Shown: positions 7,332-18,173, counted from the first letter of the stretch. The stretch is 64,000 bases of DNA from Bacillus sp. FJAT-42315 (GCF_002797375.1 NZ_KZ454941.1:900788-964787); one strand, 5' to 3'. Program-made: numbers and translations. The notes: generated by a model from the letters alone, not told the origin.

Positions 7332-9395
7332 ATGTTTTCATCGCCTTCTATAGCTCAATATGAAGTTCTTCAAGGGGAGTATTCGATCCCAATAGTTGCT
7401 CTTTCGGTTTTAATTGCGTGGGCGGCCGCTTATACTGCGTTAAGTATGAATGAGCGCTCGCGTAAGAGTAGTTTCTTTCATCAAAATTTGTGGTTGGTGC
7501 TTGCAGCTATTTCGATGGGGATCGGGATTTGGTCGATGCATTTTGTTGGGATGAGTGCATTATCATTGCCTGTCCACATGCATTATGATCGTATGCTTAC
7601 GTTTATTTCGGTCGTTCCAGCGATGATTGCTTCTTTTCTTGCTTTCTATTTCTCTAGCCGTTCAAGGCGTACAAAGACTTCTTATTTAATTGCGGGTCTT
7701 GTGATGGGGACAGGAATTTCCGCCATGCATTATGTTGGCATGGCAGCGATGAAAATGGATGGAGTTATTTATAGTTATCATTTTGGGTTATTTGCTCTTT
7801 CTGTTGTGATTGCGGTGGTTGTTTCTTGTGTAGCATTGTATGTATTTACTATTCTTCAACATCAAACGGAACGCTTTTCCATTCGAGTAGTGATTGCGTT
7901 AATATTAGGGTTAGCTGTTTCGAGTATGCATTTTATAGGGATGGCTGCGGTGACATTTTATGTGCCGGTTAATCAGTCGTTAATGGAAGGCATGGCTCAT
8001 TCGATGGATGTCTCCTTTTTAGCTAAGAGTGTGGCGGTGAGTATGGCTTTATTATTCGGTTTGTTGTTAGTTTCGAGTGTGTTAGATCGTTATGTAGCCC
8101 ATCAATTGCGTTACTTTGATTCATTAACGAGACTACCGAATCGCCGTCTATTTGAGAAAAATGTGGAGAATCTTTCTTACGATGTGTTAGCGGTGTGGCA
8201 TTTACATGATTTAGAGTCATTGAATCGAGCAAATGGATATACGTTTGTTGATGAAGTGATTAAAGAGACGAGCCGCTTGTTGAAATCGACGCAGCCGCCT
8301 TTGGCTGATTTGTATCGGTTAGATGGACATCGGTTTGCTTATGTGGCGCGTGATCCAAAAGAAGGGCGTGTGTTGCAAGAGGCAATGGAGAAGACAGCTG
8401 AGCTGTTGAAGCAGCCGCTCCTTGTGAAAGAGCAGCAAGTGAAGCTGGAAACGGTTTGCGCTTTTTCAACAATTGATGTCGACGATCAGTCGGCTGATTT
8501 GTATTCACGAGTGATAGCTGTGTTGAATCATCCAACGATTCAATTTCAGCATGAGATCGTTCGCTATAACCCGACCATTCACACCCAGTCGTTTGCTCAA
8601 TCGCTTATTGCCGATGTGGAACGAGCGATGGCGGAGAATGAGCTGTATGTTGTTTACCAGCCGAAAGTGTCAACGGCGTTAAAGAAAATGGTTGGTGTCG
8701 AAGCGCTGCTTCGCTGGGAGCATCCGGAGCATGGATTTCTCTCGCCAGCGGTCTTTATTCCGATTTTAGAAAAAAATAACAAGATGATGGATGTGACGGA
8801 TTGGATCATTGATCAAGTGTGCCAGCAGCTGCAAGCGTGGCAAACAAACAAGGAGCATGACTGGCTAGTGGCGGTCAATATTCCAGGAAACTATGTCACT
8901 TCTCCTCGACTGTTACATAATGTTGTAGATCGAACGGGTTTTTATGGGGTTGATCCGAAATATTTAGAGCTCGAAATTACCGAAACAAGCTTTGTGAAAA
9001 CGATTGATGGCGCGATTGAAGCGGTTAATCAATTTCGAGAAAAAGGATTCGGTGTCGCGTTAGATGATTTTGGTACAGGAGTCTCTTCGCTCTCTTATTT
9101 AAAGAAAATCCCTATCTCTACGTTGAAGATTGATAAATCCTTTGTAGATGGTGTACCTCAGTCAGAAAAAGATTCGGCGATCATTCAATCGATTATCTCA
9201 CTAGGAGAATCACTGAAACTCAAAGTCGTCATAGAAGGGGTAGAAACGAAAGAACAAGTTGACTACTTAACAACTACATGTAACTCGCCTGTCATTCAAG
9301 GCTACTACTACTCCAAGCCATTGAAAGCTCATGAAGTGGTCGAGTGGTATTCTTCTTCGACAAGTGCCTGTCACTCCCCGAGTTTTGTCGATTAA
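7332..9395 (+). CDS. Membrane c-di-GMP phosphodiesterase: MHYT - degenerate GGDEF - EAL
   Basis: 687 aa. Residues 15-245 are a seven-helix MHYT sensor with three motif copies (SMHFVGM, AMHYVGM, SMHFIGM), thought to bind copper and sense gases. A GGDEF domain (about 265-410) has lost the catalytic signature (RLDGHRFA in its place), so diguanylate cyclase activity is unlikely. The EAL domain (about 435-675) keeps the catalytic set: EALLRW, NIPGN, LEITET, DDFGTG, LKIDKSF, IEGVET and QGYYYSKP. The protein should therefore hydrolyse c-di-GMP. The last residues (ACHSPSFVD) are encoded by repeat A copy 2, an addition beyond the normal EAL end. Another repeat copy lies in the 5' leader. Confidence 0.92.
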   Translation: MFSSPSIAQYEVLQGEYSIPIVALSVLIAWAAAYTALSMNERSRKSSFFHQNLWLVLAAISMGIGIWSMHFVGMSALSLPVHMHYDRMLTFISVVPAMIASFLAFYFSSRSRRTKTSYLIAGLVMGTGISAMHYVGMAAMKMDGVIYSYHFGLFALSVVIAVVVSCVALYVFTILQHQTERFSIRVVIALILGLAVSSMHFIGMAAVTFYVPVNQSLMEGMAHSMDVSFLAKSVAVSMALLFGLLLVSSVLDRYVAHQLRYFDSLTRLPNRRLFEKNVENLSYDVLAVWHLHDLESLNRANGYTFVDEVIKETSRLLKSTQPPLADLYRLDGHRFAYVARDPKEGRVLQEAMEKTAELLKQPLLVKEQQVKLETVCAFSTIDVDDQSADLYSRVIAVLNHPTIQFQHEIVRYNPTIHTQSFAQSLIADVERAMAENELYVVYQPKVSTALKKMVGVEALLRWEHPEHGFLSPAVFIPILEKNNKMMDVTDWIIDQVCQQLQAWQTNKEHDWLVAVNIPGNYVTSPRLLHNVVDRTGFYGVDPKYLELEITETSFVKTIDGAIEAVNQFREKGFGVALDDFGTGVSSLSYLKKIPISTLKIDKSFVDGVPQSEKDSAIIQSIISLGESLKLKVVIEGVETKEQVDYLTTTCNSPVIQGYYYSKPLKAHEVVEWYSSSTSACHSPSFVD
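9363..9391 (+). repeat. Dispersed repeat A, copy 2 (3' end of the MHYT/EAL CDS)
   Basis: AGTGCCTGTCACTCCCCG followed by AGTTTTGTCGA. It sits inside the coding region, supplies the last codons (CHSPSFV) and lies just before the stop, and is followed by a terminator at 9405. Confidence 0.9.
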
Positions 9396-9404
9396 TATAT
9401 ATAG

Positions 9405-9436
9405 AACAAGCCGCTCCTTTTAAGGAGCGGCTTGTT
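9405..9436. terminator. Terminator after the MHYT/EAL gene
   Basis: A 13-bp perfect stem AACAAGCCGCTCC (9405-9417) with its complement at 9424-9436 and a TTTTAA loop. The trailing T-run is short (TTATTT). Confidence 0.8.
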
Positions 9437-9505
9437 ATTTGAATACACGTACTAGTCTCCAGCCAACGAGAGGTGATAGTTGTACATGGAAATAGATGAT
9501 AGGAT

Positions 9506-11194
9506 TCAGAAAATCTTCTTCATATATAACCAGGGAACATACTTGGCTGTGGATAAGATTCGTTTCATCATCGAACATCTTCCGTCCCAAGGGAGCCCCT
9601 GGTGAAAGCGGTGTTGATCGTGAACATGCCATGGGGTGAGAAGGTCAAACGTATACATCTCCCATAGTTTGCATTTGCGTGTTCTTGATTGAGAAGCATC
9701 AATAATACCATTGACTGCACGGCGAGCCGCCTCGTTTGATGCTTCCATCGAGGCTAAATCAGTATTTGTTCGCACATAGTCAGAGGCGAGAAATAAGTTT
9801 TTTATGCGTGTCGTTGCGTCAGGTCTGAGCTTCCATGTGTTCACATTATTCACTAACAGCGGTGAATGATTTTTACTGTGAGGCGGCTTTAACGTCATGT
9901 CTGGATCGATAAAACTAGAGTGAAGGTCTTTATCGTGAAGAATCGTGTTTCCGGTGTTCAAGCTTCGTTTTAATTGAGCCCAAACTTCTTTTTTAATCTC
10001 TGCTTCTGTACATTGCGCGGCTGTTTTCCCATAGAGGATGCCGGGCCTGTGCCACTCGGACACGCAAACGGAGATAATTCCTTTCACCGTGCCGTCACCG
10101 TATGTTTGTAAATTCGTCGAAGGCCAAAATTGTTTTTGCGAAATGAGTGTTAATGCCCAAGGCGCATCGATGCATAAAATATGACCGTTAATAATAGGAA
10201 TGTCTCGTTTTACATAAAATTGAACGCCATTCATCCAGCCGACACTTTGCGCTAGTTGTTTCATTCCTTGTAATTTAGGATCAAGCTCGATCATTTCAGG
10301 AGTGACTAATGTTTCCATCGTTTCGATCGGTAAGGCGAAAAGAAAATAGTCTCCCTTGACGGTTGATTGGCGACCGAGGTGTTGAACGATAACGTGGCTA
10401 ATCCTTTGTTGTTCACATTCTATCTTTACGCACTTAGCATCGGCGACAAAGCGTACGCCTTTTTTTCTTAAATGGGTTAGCCAAGGGGTGATCCATTGAT
10501 CATTGGTCGGTCCATTTAACAATCGGTCACTAGGAGGTCCAGGAAGCATCAAGTCTAACAGCAGTTGTGAAAACACGTTGCCAATCGTTTTTAAGCTCGC
10601 TTCTCTCGCTTTAGCAGCCACGAGGGATCGCGTCATGCCTTCAACTATTTTTTGAAAAGCTTCGGATTTGTGATCAGCTTCAACATAATCCCACCAGCTG
10701 ATCGATTCGTACTCTTTGTTTCTCCTTTCAGGGCAGCTAGTCACCACTTGCCACACTCGTTCTACGAGAAAATCGAGATCGTGACCAGAAAGTCTCCAGT
10801 TTGTTTGAAATAAAGATTTCATATTCGTTCTTAAATGAACGAATGACTTTGGAAACCCTAGAGCAAAGGGGACAAGCGGTTTGTCGAAACGAGCGAGCCC
10901 CATTTCCTTGGCATTTACTAAGTGGTGATATACTGTTTTCTTTTTATCGACAGGAATTCTTTTCATCGTATGAATTACATGCTGATAAAAGCCCGGGAAA
11001 AAACGAAAGCCATGCTCGCCAGGAAGCTCTTTGTTTCCGTCCGTTGCCGAATGAGGCACTGAGACGGACCGAGCCTTTCCACCTGGAATGGACTTTGCCT
11101 CATAAATTGTCACATCAAATCCCCGCTCGATTAACTCATGTGCCGCACTCAATCCTGCAATCCCCCCACCGAACACAATTGCTTTCTTTTTCAC
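9506..11194 (-). CDS. FAD-dependent oxidoreductase, phytoene-desaturase/amine-oxidase superfamily
   Basis: 562 aa. The N-terminal Rossmann FAD motif reads VFGGGIAGLSAAHEL, followed by the acidic ribose-binding strand end TIYEAKSIPGG. A GEHGFRFFPGFYQH block matches the phytoene desaturase / hydroxysqualene dehydroxylase branch. A C-terminal FAD-contact segment is visible as NLFLASDYVRTNTDLASMEASNEAA (here split across residues 470-495). GTG start at 11194, with AGGTGG 7-8 nt upstream. No carotenoid or hopanoid synthesis gene is adjacent, so the substrate is unknown. It converges with the MHYT/EAL gene and diverges from the MATE exporter. Confidence 0.8.
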   Translation of the reverse strand: MKKKAIVFGGGIAGLSAAHELIERGFDVTIYEAKSIPGGKARSVSVPHSATDGNKELPGEHGFRFFPGFYQHVIHTMKRIPVDKKKTVYHHLVNAKEMGLARFDKPLVPFALGFPKSFVHLRTNMKSLFQTNWRLSGHDLDFLVERVWQVVTSCPERRNKEYESISWWDYVEADHKSEAFQKIVEGMTRSLVAAKAREASLKTIGNVFSQLLLDLMLPGPPSDRLLNGPTNDQWITPWLTHLRKKGVRFVADAKCVKIECEQQRISHVIVQHLGRQSTVKGDYFLFALPIETMETLVTPEMIELDPKLQGMKQLAQSVGWMNGVQFYVKRDIPIINGHILCIDAPWALTLISQKQFWPSTNLQTYGDGTVKGIISVCVSEWHRPGILYGKTAAQCTEAEIKKEVWAQLKRSLNTGNTILHDKDLHSSFIDPDMTLKPPHSKNHSPLLVNNVNTWKLRPDATTRIKNLFLASDYVRTNTDLASMEASNEAARRAVNGIIDASQSRTRKCKLWEMYTFDLLTPWHVHDQHRFHQGLPWDGRCSMMKRILSTAKYVPWLYMKKIF

Positions 11195-11221
11195 CCCGTC
11201 ACCACCTATGAAGATTCAATA

Positions 11222-11236
11222 TCGCATTATATGCGA
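11222..11236. promoter_or_regulatory. Palindrome upstream of the FAD oxidoreductase
   Basis: TCGCAT-TAT-ATGCGA is a perfect 15-bp inverted repeat just upstream of the oxidoreductase ribosome site, in the divergent gap to the MATE gene. It could be an operator or a small hairpin; no regulator is adjacent. A second inverted repeat (ATGACTT ... AAGTCAT, about 11303-11325) lies nearer the MATE gene. Confidence 0.4.
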
Positions 11237-11393
11237 GATAGGAGGTAGCTATCACTTCGCTTTTGTATTTGCCCAATTCAACCGATTCAATTAACAAAAT
11301 GATAATGACTTTTTACTTTTAAGTCATCCACTGTTAATAATCCTCGTTTATTATTTTGAAAGTGAACATTCGTTAATCGTTGTAGGAGGAATT

Positions 11394-12746
11394 GTGAATA
11401 GTTTAAATAGGGAATTTAATCAAGATGTCAAAGTATTAGTGATCCCTTTTATTATTCAGAAGGTGATCGGAGATTCGTTTGCTTTAATTGATACGTTAAT
11501 GATTGGAGGAATGGGGGATTCTGCGATTGCGGCAGTAGCCGCGGCTGGACAAATTACCTTTGTTCTGACGATGATTATATCCGCTCTTCAAGGGATTTCG
11601 GTTTATATTACGCAGTTTTTCGGAAAAGGGGATATGGAGAATGTGAAGAAAGCAATGGGGTTAATGTTGCTTTCTAGCTTAGCGGTTTCGTTGATCACTT
11701 TTACCATTGTTGTCCTTTTCAAAGAAGAGATACTATCGGTTTTTCTAAAGGAAGAACAAGCTTTAGTGTACGGTTTGCAATATGTTTCGATTATCGTGTA
11801 TGTGTATATGTTAAATGCGTTTAAAGATTCGTTTGCGAATGCTTTAGGTGCGATTGGAAAAATGAAATTAATAGTGTACACAGGGATCATCGGGATGGTT
11901 ATCAATACGCTATTGAATTATATGCTGATTTATGGGCATTTCGGCTTTCCGGCGTACGGGGTAAAAGGAGCGGCTTTAGCGACGCTCATTTCCACTTTGA
12001 TTTCCACACTGCTGTTAGTCGGTGTGATTTATTTGAAAAAGTATTATGTCAACGTATCATTGAAACATATTTTTGCGATTGATTGGAAATTTGCTAAAAC
12101 GATCTTGAGTAAAACGACACCGTTAGTGTTCCATGAAGGGTTATGGTCGATGGGAAATATGTTATATGCGGTTGCGTTTGGACATATGGGCGTGAATGCT
12201 TTAGCTACGTATCAATTGGCACGTACGTTTGATACCTTTTTCCGGACGGGGGTTTCTGGTTTTGCTTTTGCCTCGAGAGTAATGATTGGCAAAAAATTAA
12301 GCAAGGAAGATCCTAGTGAGGCTGTGATCTATGCGTCGAAATTTACAAAAATCACGATTTATTCAGCGATGGTGTTCGGGTTACTAATGATCGTGTTAAA
12401 TCCAGTGATTATCGGTTTGTTTCAAAATGTGAGTCAAGAAGTGAAAGACTCTTTAAGCAATGTATTGTACATTCAAGCTTTATTATTGGTGACGAATTTT
12501 CTAAATAATGTTTGGATTATTGGTGTATTTAGACCTGGTGGTGACAATTTGTATACAATGAAATTGATTATTTTCACTACGTGGTTTGTGGCGTTACCTT
12601 TAGTGTTTTTAGGTGCTTACGTGTTCGAATGGCCTATTGAAATCGTCTACTTATTATTTGCCTTTGAGGAAGTTTCCAAAGCATTCATTGGCTATTTCCG
12701 ATATCGTTCCCAAAAATGGGCGAATAACTTAGTGCATGATATGTGA
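11394..12746 (+). CDS. MATE-family multidrug/cation antiporter
   Basis: 450 aa with about 12 hydrophobic segments in two homologous halves, typical of MATE exporters. The first half contains SALQGISVYITQFFGKG, the conserved MATE Q-x-x-G-x-G/K region. The GTG start at 11394 follows AGGAGG with only 4 nt spacing, slightly short but the only good site. Substrates are probably cationic drugs or metabolites, exchanged against Na+ or H+. Single-gene unit closed by a strong terminator at 12754. Confidence 0.88.
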   Translation: MNSLNREFNQDVKVLVIPFIIQKVIGDSFALIDTLMIGGMGDSAIAAVAAAGQITFVLTMIISALQGISVYITQFFGKGDMENVKKAMGLMLLSSLAVSLITFTIVVLFKEEILSVFLKEEQALVYGLQYVSIIVYVYMLNAFKDSFANALGAIGKMKLIVYTGIIGMVINTLLNYMLIYGHFGFPAYGVKGAALATLISTLISTLLLVGVIYLKKYYVNVSLKHIFAIDWKFAKTILSKTTPLVFHEGLWSMGNMLYAVAFGHMGVNALATYQLARTFDTFFRTGVSGFAFASRVMIGKKLSKEDPSEAVIYASKFTKITIYSAMVFGLLMIVLNPVIIGLFQNVSQEVKDSLSNVLYIQALLLVTNFLNNVWIIGVFRPGGDNLYTMKLIIFTTWFVALPLVFLGAYVFEWPIEIVYLLFAFEEVSKAFIGYFRYRSQKWANNLVHDM

Positions 12747-12753
12747 TTATGGC

Positions 12754-12795
12754 AAAAAATCCAGCAGACAAGCGATTGTTTGCTGGATTTTTTTA
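12754..12795 (+). terminator. Terminator after the MATE gene
   Basis: AAAATCCAGCA pairs with TGCTGGATTTT across a 14-nt loop, followed by a run of T. Confidence 0.88.
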
Positions 12796-12943
12796 TAGAT
12801 GTGAATAACATAGCTTCAAGTGAACAGGGAGGATATTGCAGGAAAATAGAGAAAATTCGATTAATTTTAAGGATATGCACTGTTTTATTCGTGCAGTTTT
12901 AACTTTACAAAGTGTACGAAGCGGAGATCACGTTTTATGCCGT

Positions 12944-12973
12944 TTGTGTCAAAAACGTGAAGTTTATTACAAT
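12944..12973 (+). promoter_or_regulatory. Candidate SigA promoter of opuA
   Basis: TTGTGT at 12944-12949 and TACAAT at 12968-12973, spacer 18 nt. It starts a leader of about 35 nt before opuAA. The weak -35 would suit osmotic control, but no operator is obvious. Confidence 0.45.
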
Positions 12974-13012
12974 AGAATAGTATTGACAAAAAAGGTAATG
13001 AGAGGTGAGAGG

Positions 13013-14257
13013 ATGAATGAAGCACAAGTGAAGAAAGTGGAAGTGAAGCATGTGACGAAAGTATTTGGGAAGCATGTGAAAAAAGCGACACAGCTTTTGC
13101 AAGAGGGTAAGTCGAAACAGGAGATTTTGAAAGCAACGGGTGCAACAGTCGGTGTTAATCAGGCGAACTTTGATATTTACGATGGAGAGATCTTTGTTAT
13201 TATGGGACTTTCCGGAAGTGGGAAATCGACGCTCGTTCGTTTGTTGAATCGATTGATTGAGCCATCGACAGGCCAGATTCTGATTGATGGGCAAGATGTG
13301 ATGAAGATGAACAAAGAACAGTTGCGTCAAGTAAGAAGACAGAAGATGGGGATGGTCTTTCAAAATTTTGCGCTATTTCCACACCGAACGGTTCTTAGTA
13401 ATACGGAATATGGATTGGAGATTCAAGGGGTGGATAAAGGAACAAGGCAGCAAAAAGCGAAAGAAGCGCTGAAACTCGTTGGTTTAGAAGGATATGAAGC
13501 ACAATATCCGAAGCAGCTGAGTGGAGGGATGCAGCAAAGGGTCGGACTTGCGCGTGCACTTGCGAATGAGCCAGATATTTTACTGATGGATGAAGCCTTC
13601 AGTGCCTTAGATCCGCTCATCCGCAAGGACATGCAGAACGAGTTGCTTCAATTGCATGATTCGATGGGGAAAACGATTATTTTTATTACCCATGACTTAG
13701 ATGAAGCGCTCCGAATTGGTGATCGCATTGCGTTAATGAAGGATGGGCAAGTGGTACAAATCGGCACGCCGGAAGAAATATTAATGAACCCATCGAATGA
13801 ATATGTGGAGAAGTTTGTGGAGGATGTCGATTTATCGAAAGTATTCACAGCTGCACATATTATGAAGCCAGCGGAAACAGTCCAAATCGATAAAGGAGCA
13901 AGAGTGGCTCTGACGTTAATGAAAAATTTTAAAATTTCCTCTATCTATGTTGTCGATAAACAAAATCATTTATTAGGAGCAGTTACGGCTCAAGCAGCGA
14001 AAGAAGCGGTAGAAACAGGGAAAACGCTCGAACAAGTGCTCAGTCGAGAAATTTCAACGGTCGCACCAGAAACACGCTTAGTCGATTTATTTCATTTAGT
14101 GTCGATGTCGTCTGTTCCAATAGCTGTTGTCGATGACGCTCATCGCATGCAAGGAATCGTCATTCAAGGAGCTTTAATTGGCGCATTGGCCGGAAATGAT
14201 GTGTATATTAACGATCTAGATGAATATAAGCCAGACGGATTAAAGAAGGTGGATTAA
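13013..14257 (+). CDS. opuAA: Glycine betaine ABC transporter ATPase with tandem CBS domains
   Basis: 414 aa from ATG at 13013, chosen over upstream in-frame starts because GAGGTGAGAGG precedes it and the promoter lies within the longer frame. The OpuA/ProV-specific N-terminal extension (TQLLQEGKSKQEILKATGATV) precedes the ABC core: Walker A GLSGSGKST, signature LSGGMQQRVG, Walker B LLMDEAFSALD. Two CBS domains follow (about residues 280-400), which in OpuA sense ionic strength. B. subtilis OpuAA is about the same length. First gene of a three-gene osmoprotectant uptake operon; its stop is followed directly by the permease GTG. Confidence 0.95.
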   Translation: MNEAQVKKVEVKHVTKVFGKHVKKATQLLQEGKSKQEILKATGATVGVNQANFDIYDGEIFVIMGLSGSGKSTLVRLLNRLIEPSTGQILIDGQDVMKMNKEQLRQVRRQKMGMVFQNFALFPHRTVLSNTEYGLEIQGVDKGTRQQKAKEALKLVGLEGYEAQYPKQLSGGMQQRVGLARALANEPDILLMDEAFSALDPLIRKDMQNELLQLHDSMGKTIIFITHDLDEALRIGDRIALMKDGQVVQIGTPEEILMNPSNEYVEKFVEDVDLSKVFTAAHIMKPAETVQIDKGARVALTLMKNFKISSIYVVDKQNHLLGAVTAQAAKEAVETGKTLEQVLSREISTVAPETRLVDLFHLVSMSSVPIAVVDDAHRMQGIVIQGALIGALAGNDVYINDLDEYKPDGLKKVD

Positions 14258-16011
<1,754 letters not shown>

Positions 16012-16019
16012 TGGAAGCG

Positions 16020-16047
16020 AAGGGAATGTATTAGCATTCCCTTTATT
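16020..16047 (+). terminator. Terminator of the opuA operon
   Basis: AAGGGAATG (16020-16028) pairs with CATTCCCTT across a 6-nt loop, followed by TATTTG. Confidence 0.82.
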
Positions 16048-16179
16048 TGTTATTTTAAAACGAACGTTTGTTCTTGTTGTTTCGTGTAAAAGCGTGTTAT
16101 AATGAAGGGGAAATTGAAACTAGCCATTTAGACGTTGTCAACATAGATATCAGTGAAACAGAGAAGGAGGAATTGAAGT

Positions 16180-16404
16180 ATGAGCCCATCCATCGATGCA
16201 GCCGCCATCCTACAAGCGATTATGGAGCTATCTGATCAAATGAAAGCCATGGAGCAACGATTGACAGAAAGAATTGATGCAGTGGAAGCAAGGTTAACGG
16301 TGGTAGAAGAAAAAATCGATAAAGTCGATGCAAAATTCACCGTTTTAGCAGAAGAAATGATCGAGACAAAAGCGGATGTGTTAATGTTGAAAAAGGTGAA
16401 ATAA
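16180..16404 (+). CDS. Small coiled-coil protein, function unknown
   Basis: 74 aa, with ATG at 16180 and AAGGAGG 9 nt upstream. Nearly the whole chain is a heptad-patterned helix (MEQRLTERIDAVEARL, VEEKIDKVDAKFTVL), like many short hypothetical coiled-coil proteins in Bacillaceae. No membrane segment or catalytic motif. It stands alone between two terminators. The composition and ribosome site argue that it is a real gene; it probably oligomerises. Confidence 0.7.
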   Translation: MSPSIDAAAILQAIMELSDQMKAMEQRLTERIDAVEARLTVVEEKIDKVDAKFTVLAEEMIETKADVLMLKKVK

Positions 16405-16417
16405 AAAGTAGTGGATG

Positions 16418-16455
16418 AAAACAGCGACCCATCTTAACGAAGAGGTCGCTGTTTT
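16418..16455. terminator. Bidirectional terminator
   Basis: AAAACAGCGACC (16418-16429) pairs with GGTCGCTGTTTT (16444-16455). It serves the coiled-coil gene on one side and the DUF4097 pair on the other. Confidence 0.88.
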
Positions 16456-16456
16456 A

Positions 16457-17296
16457 TTAATAAATATCCACATTTCCACTTGATATGGACACGTCAATTT
16501 TATATTTCCCAGAACCGTGTTTTCCGGCAATATTTCCATCATCGACTTTTTGATCTTTTAACGGAAAGTGGCAGGAAATGTCGCCGCTGCTTGCTTCACC
16601 TTTTAACGTAAAGTCTGCTTGATCGGGAAGGTCGAGCTTGACACTTCCAGAACTTAAATCAAAACGGACATCGCCGACTAGTTTTTCCATTTCTACGCGC
16701 ATATCTCCAGAAGAAAGATCGCCTTCAATCGGGCCAACGTAGTTTCGAAGCACTACATCACCTGAACTCATATCAAAGCTACCTTCTTTTGTTGTTAGTG
16801 AATCAACGGTTAATTTCCCAGAGGAACCGTCATGTTCAAATTCTGTCGTTTCTAAATTAGCTAGCTTTATATGGCCTGAACTCATATCGATATTCAGTCG
16901 GTCTAGCTTCATCGGCTTCGATTCGGATTCACCTGAAAACGTTAAATTCCCAGAGCCGATGTTGAGATCGAGATGGCGTTCATACGCTTTCGGAATATAT
17001 ACGGTGACGTCTGATTCCCCAAAGAATGAAAACCACTGGTACCATTTGCGCTTCACTTCTACTTCAATGGTATCGCCATTTTTTTGGACGGAGAGTGTGC
17101 CTTTGCCATCAAGCTCAGCTTGCACATCATCTCGCTTTTCGGAAATGATCGTTGTATCACTGCTGTCGATATTTAACTCAATCGTATCAATCCGATCGGT
17201 CACATCAGCACGAGTTCCTGTCGATTGGTCTTTTTTTATCAAAAATGCTGTGCCTAATGCTAACACGATGATGAGAATAACGAAAAATTTTCTCAT
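16457..17296 (-). CDS. DUF4097 beta-repeat protein, SSG-rich paralogue
   Basis: 279 aa. One N-terminal hydrophobic helix (residues 4-20) acts as signal or anchor, and the rest is a right-handed beta-repeat (DUF4097/YvlB-like), probably outside the membrane. The tripeptide SSG recurs at regular intervals (SSGH, SSGK, SSGD, SSGD, SSGS, SSGD, SSGN, plus GSGN and GSGK), marking turns of the repeat. It is the second gene of a tandem pair, 28 nt after its paralogue, with its own AAGGAGG. Function is unknown; relatives are linked to cell-envelope stress. Confidence 0.85.
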   Translation of the reverse strand: MRKFFVILIIVLALGTAFLIKKDQSTGTRADVTDRIDTIELNIDSSDTTIISEKRDDVQAELDGKGTLSVQKNGDTIEVEVKRKWYQWFSFFGESDVTVYIPKAYERHLDLNIGSGNLTFSGESESKPMKLDRLNIDMSSGHIKLANLETTEFEHDGSSGKLTVDSLTTKEGSFDMSSGDVVLRNYVGPIEGDLSSGDMRVEMEKLVGDVRFDLSSGSVKLDLPDQADFTLKGEASSGDISCHFPLKDQKVDDGNIAGKHGSGKYKIDVSISSGNVDIY

Positions 17297-17324
17297 AGTT
17301 TTCCTCCTTGCTTTACGTTTGCCA

Positions 17325-18173
17325 TTAATAAATTTCCATCTCGCCAGCCGCTACTGACACGTCCATTTGATATTTCCCGGAGCCGTGTTTCCCGGAAATA
17401 TTTCCGGTGCGACTCTCTTGATTTTGTAGAGGGAAGTCACAGGAGATATTACCCAATTCTGACCGGCCTTTTAATGAAAAATCGGCTTTATCAGGGAGGT
17501 CAAGCGCGACGCTTCCAACGTTTACATCGAAACGGACATCACCAACGAGTTTTTCCATTTCAACCTCCATATTTCCAACGGCTAGATCCCCTTCAAGAGG
17601 ACCTGTGTAACGAGTAAGTGTTACATCACCTGCACTAACATCAAAGCTACCTTCTTTCGTTGTTAACGAATCAATCGTTAATTTGCCTGCAGAAACCTCT
17701 AGTACCCATTGAGCCGTGTTTAAATGGCTGAACTCTACATTTGCCGCATTCATCTCCGTATTTACTGTATCGAGCTTCATTGGATTTGCTTCGGATGCAC
17801 CTGAAAATACTAAATTTCCAGCGTCGATATTGAATTCCATGTCGCGGTCGTAATCTTCCGGAATATAAACGGTGGCTGTCGCTGATTTTCCAAAAGATAA
17901 AAATGATTGATACCATTTCTGTTTCACTTCTACTTCAATCGTATCCCCATTTTCGCGAACGGAGAGCGTTCCTTTTCCTTTAAGATCCGCTTTCACATCA
18001 TCGCGTTTTTCGGCAATGATCGTTGTATCGCTACCTTCCATGTTTAATTCAATTTTATTAATGTCTTTTGTTAAATCGGCACTGTTTTCTGTCGATCCTC
18101 TAGTTTGGTTGAAGATATAAAAAGCTGTACCGAACGCTAAGATGACAAGAATAAAGGCAATAATATTTTTCAC
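17325..18173 (-). CDS. DUF4097 beta-repeat protein, SAG-type paralogue
   Basis: 282 aa, about 55-60 percent identical by eye to the next gene over its full length and with the same architecture (one N-terminal helix, then beta repeats). At the positions where the partner has SSG it carries DAG, NAA, SAG, SAG, AVG, NVG, ELG and AAG instead; only one GSGK is kept. GTG start with GAGGG 7 nt upstream; the in-frame context supports no earlier start. First gene of the pair, probably transcribed from the promoter at 18207-18236. The pair is a recent tandem duplication with divergence concentrated at the turns. Confidence 0.85.
   Translation of the reverse strand: MKNIIAFILVILAFGTAFYIFNQTRGSTENSADLTKDINKIELNMEGSDTTIIAEKRDDVKADLKGKGTLSVRENGDTIEVEVKQKWYQSFLSFGKSATATVYIPEDYDRDMEFNIDAGNLVFSGASEANPMKLDTVNTEMNAANVEFSHLNTAQWVLEVSAGKLTIDSLTTKEGSFDVSAGDVTLTRYTGPLEGDLAVGNMEVEMEKLVGDVRFDVNVGSVALDLPDKADFSLKGRSELGNISCDFPLQNQESRTGNISGKHGSGKYQMDVSVAAGEMEIY

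Noticed and set aside
9506-11194. Carotenoid desaturase (CrtI/CrtN) assignment
   Set aside because: The FAD fold fits the superfamily but no crtB/crtM or other isoprenoid gene is adjacent and the GEHGFRFFPG block is shared by several subfamilies, so only the superfamily is named.
10801-11211. 136-aa plus-strand frame opposite the FAD oxidoreductase
   Set aside because: It lies fully antisense to a well-supported gene with clear FAD motifs and shows no domain or ribosome site.
12836-13012. N-terminal extension of opuAA from TTG at 12836
   Set aside because: It contains the promoter and has no ribosome site; ATG at 13013 gives the normal OpuAA length.
12935-13363. 142-aa minus-strand frame opposite opuAA
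   Set aside because: Antisense shadow of the conserved ABC domain; His/Leu-rich composition typical of such shadows.
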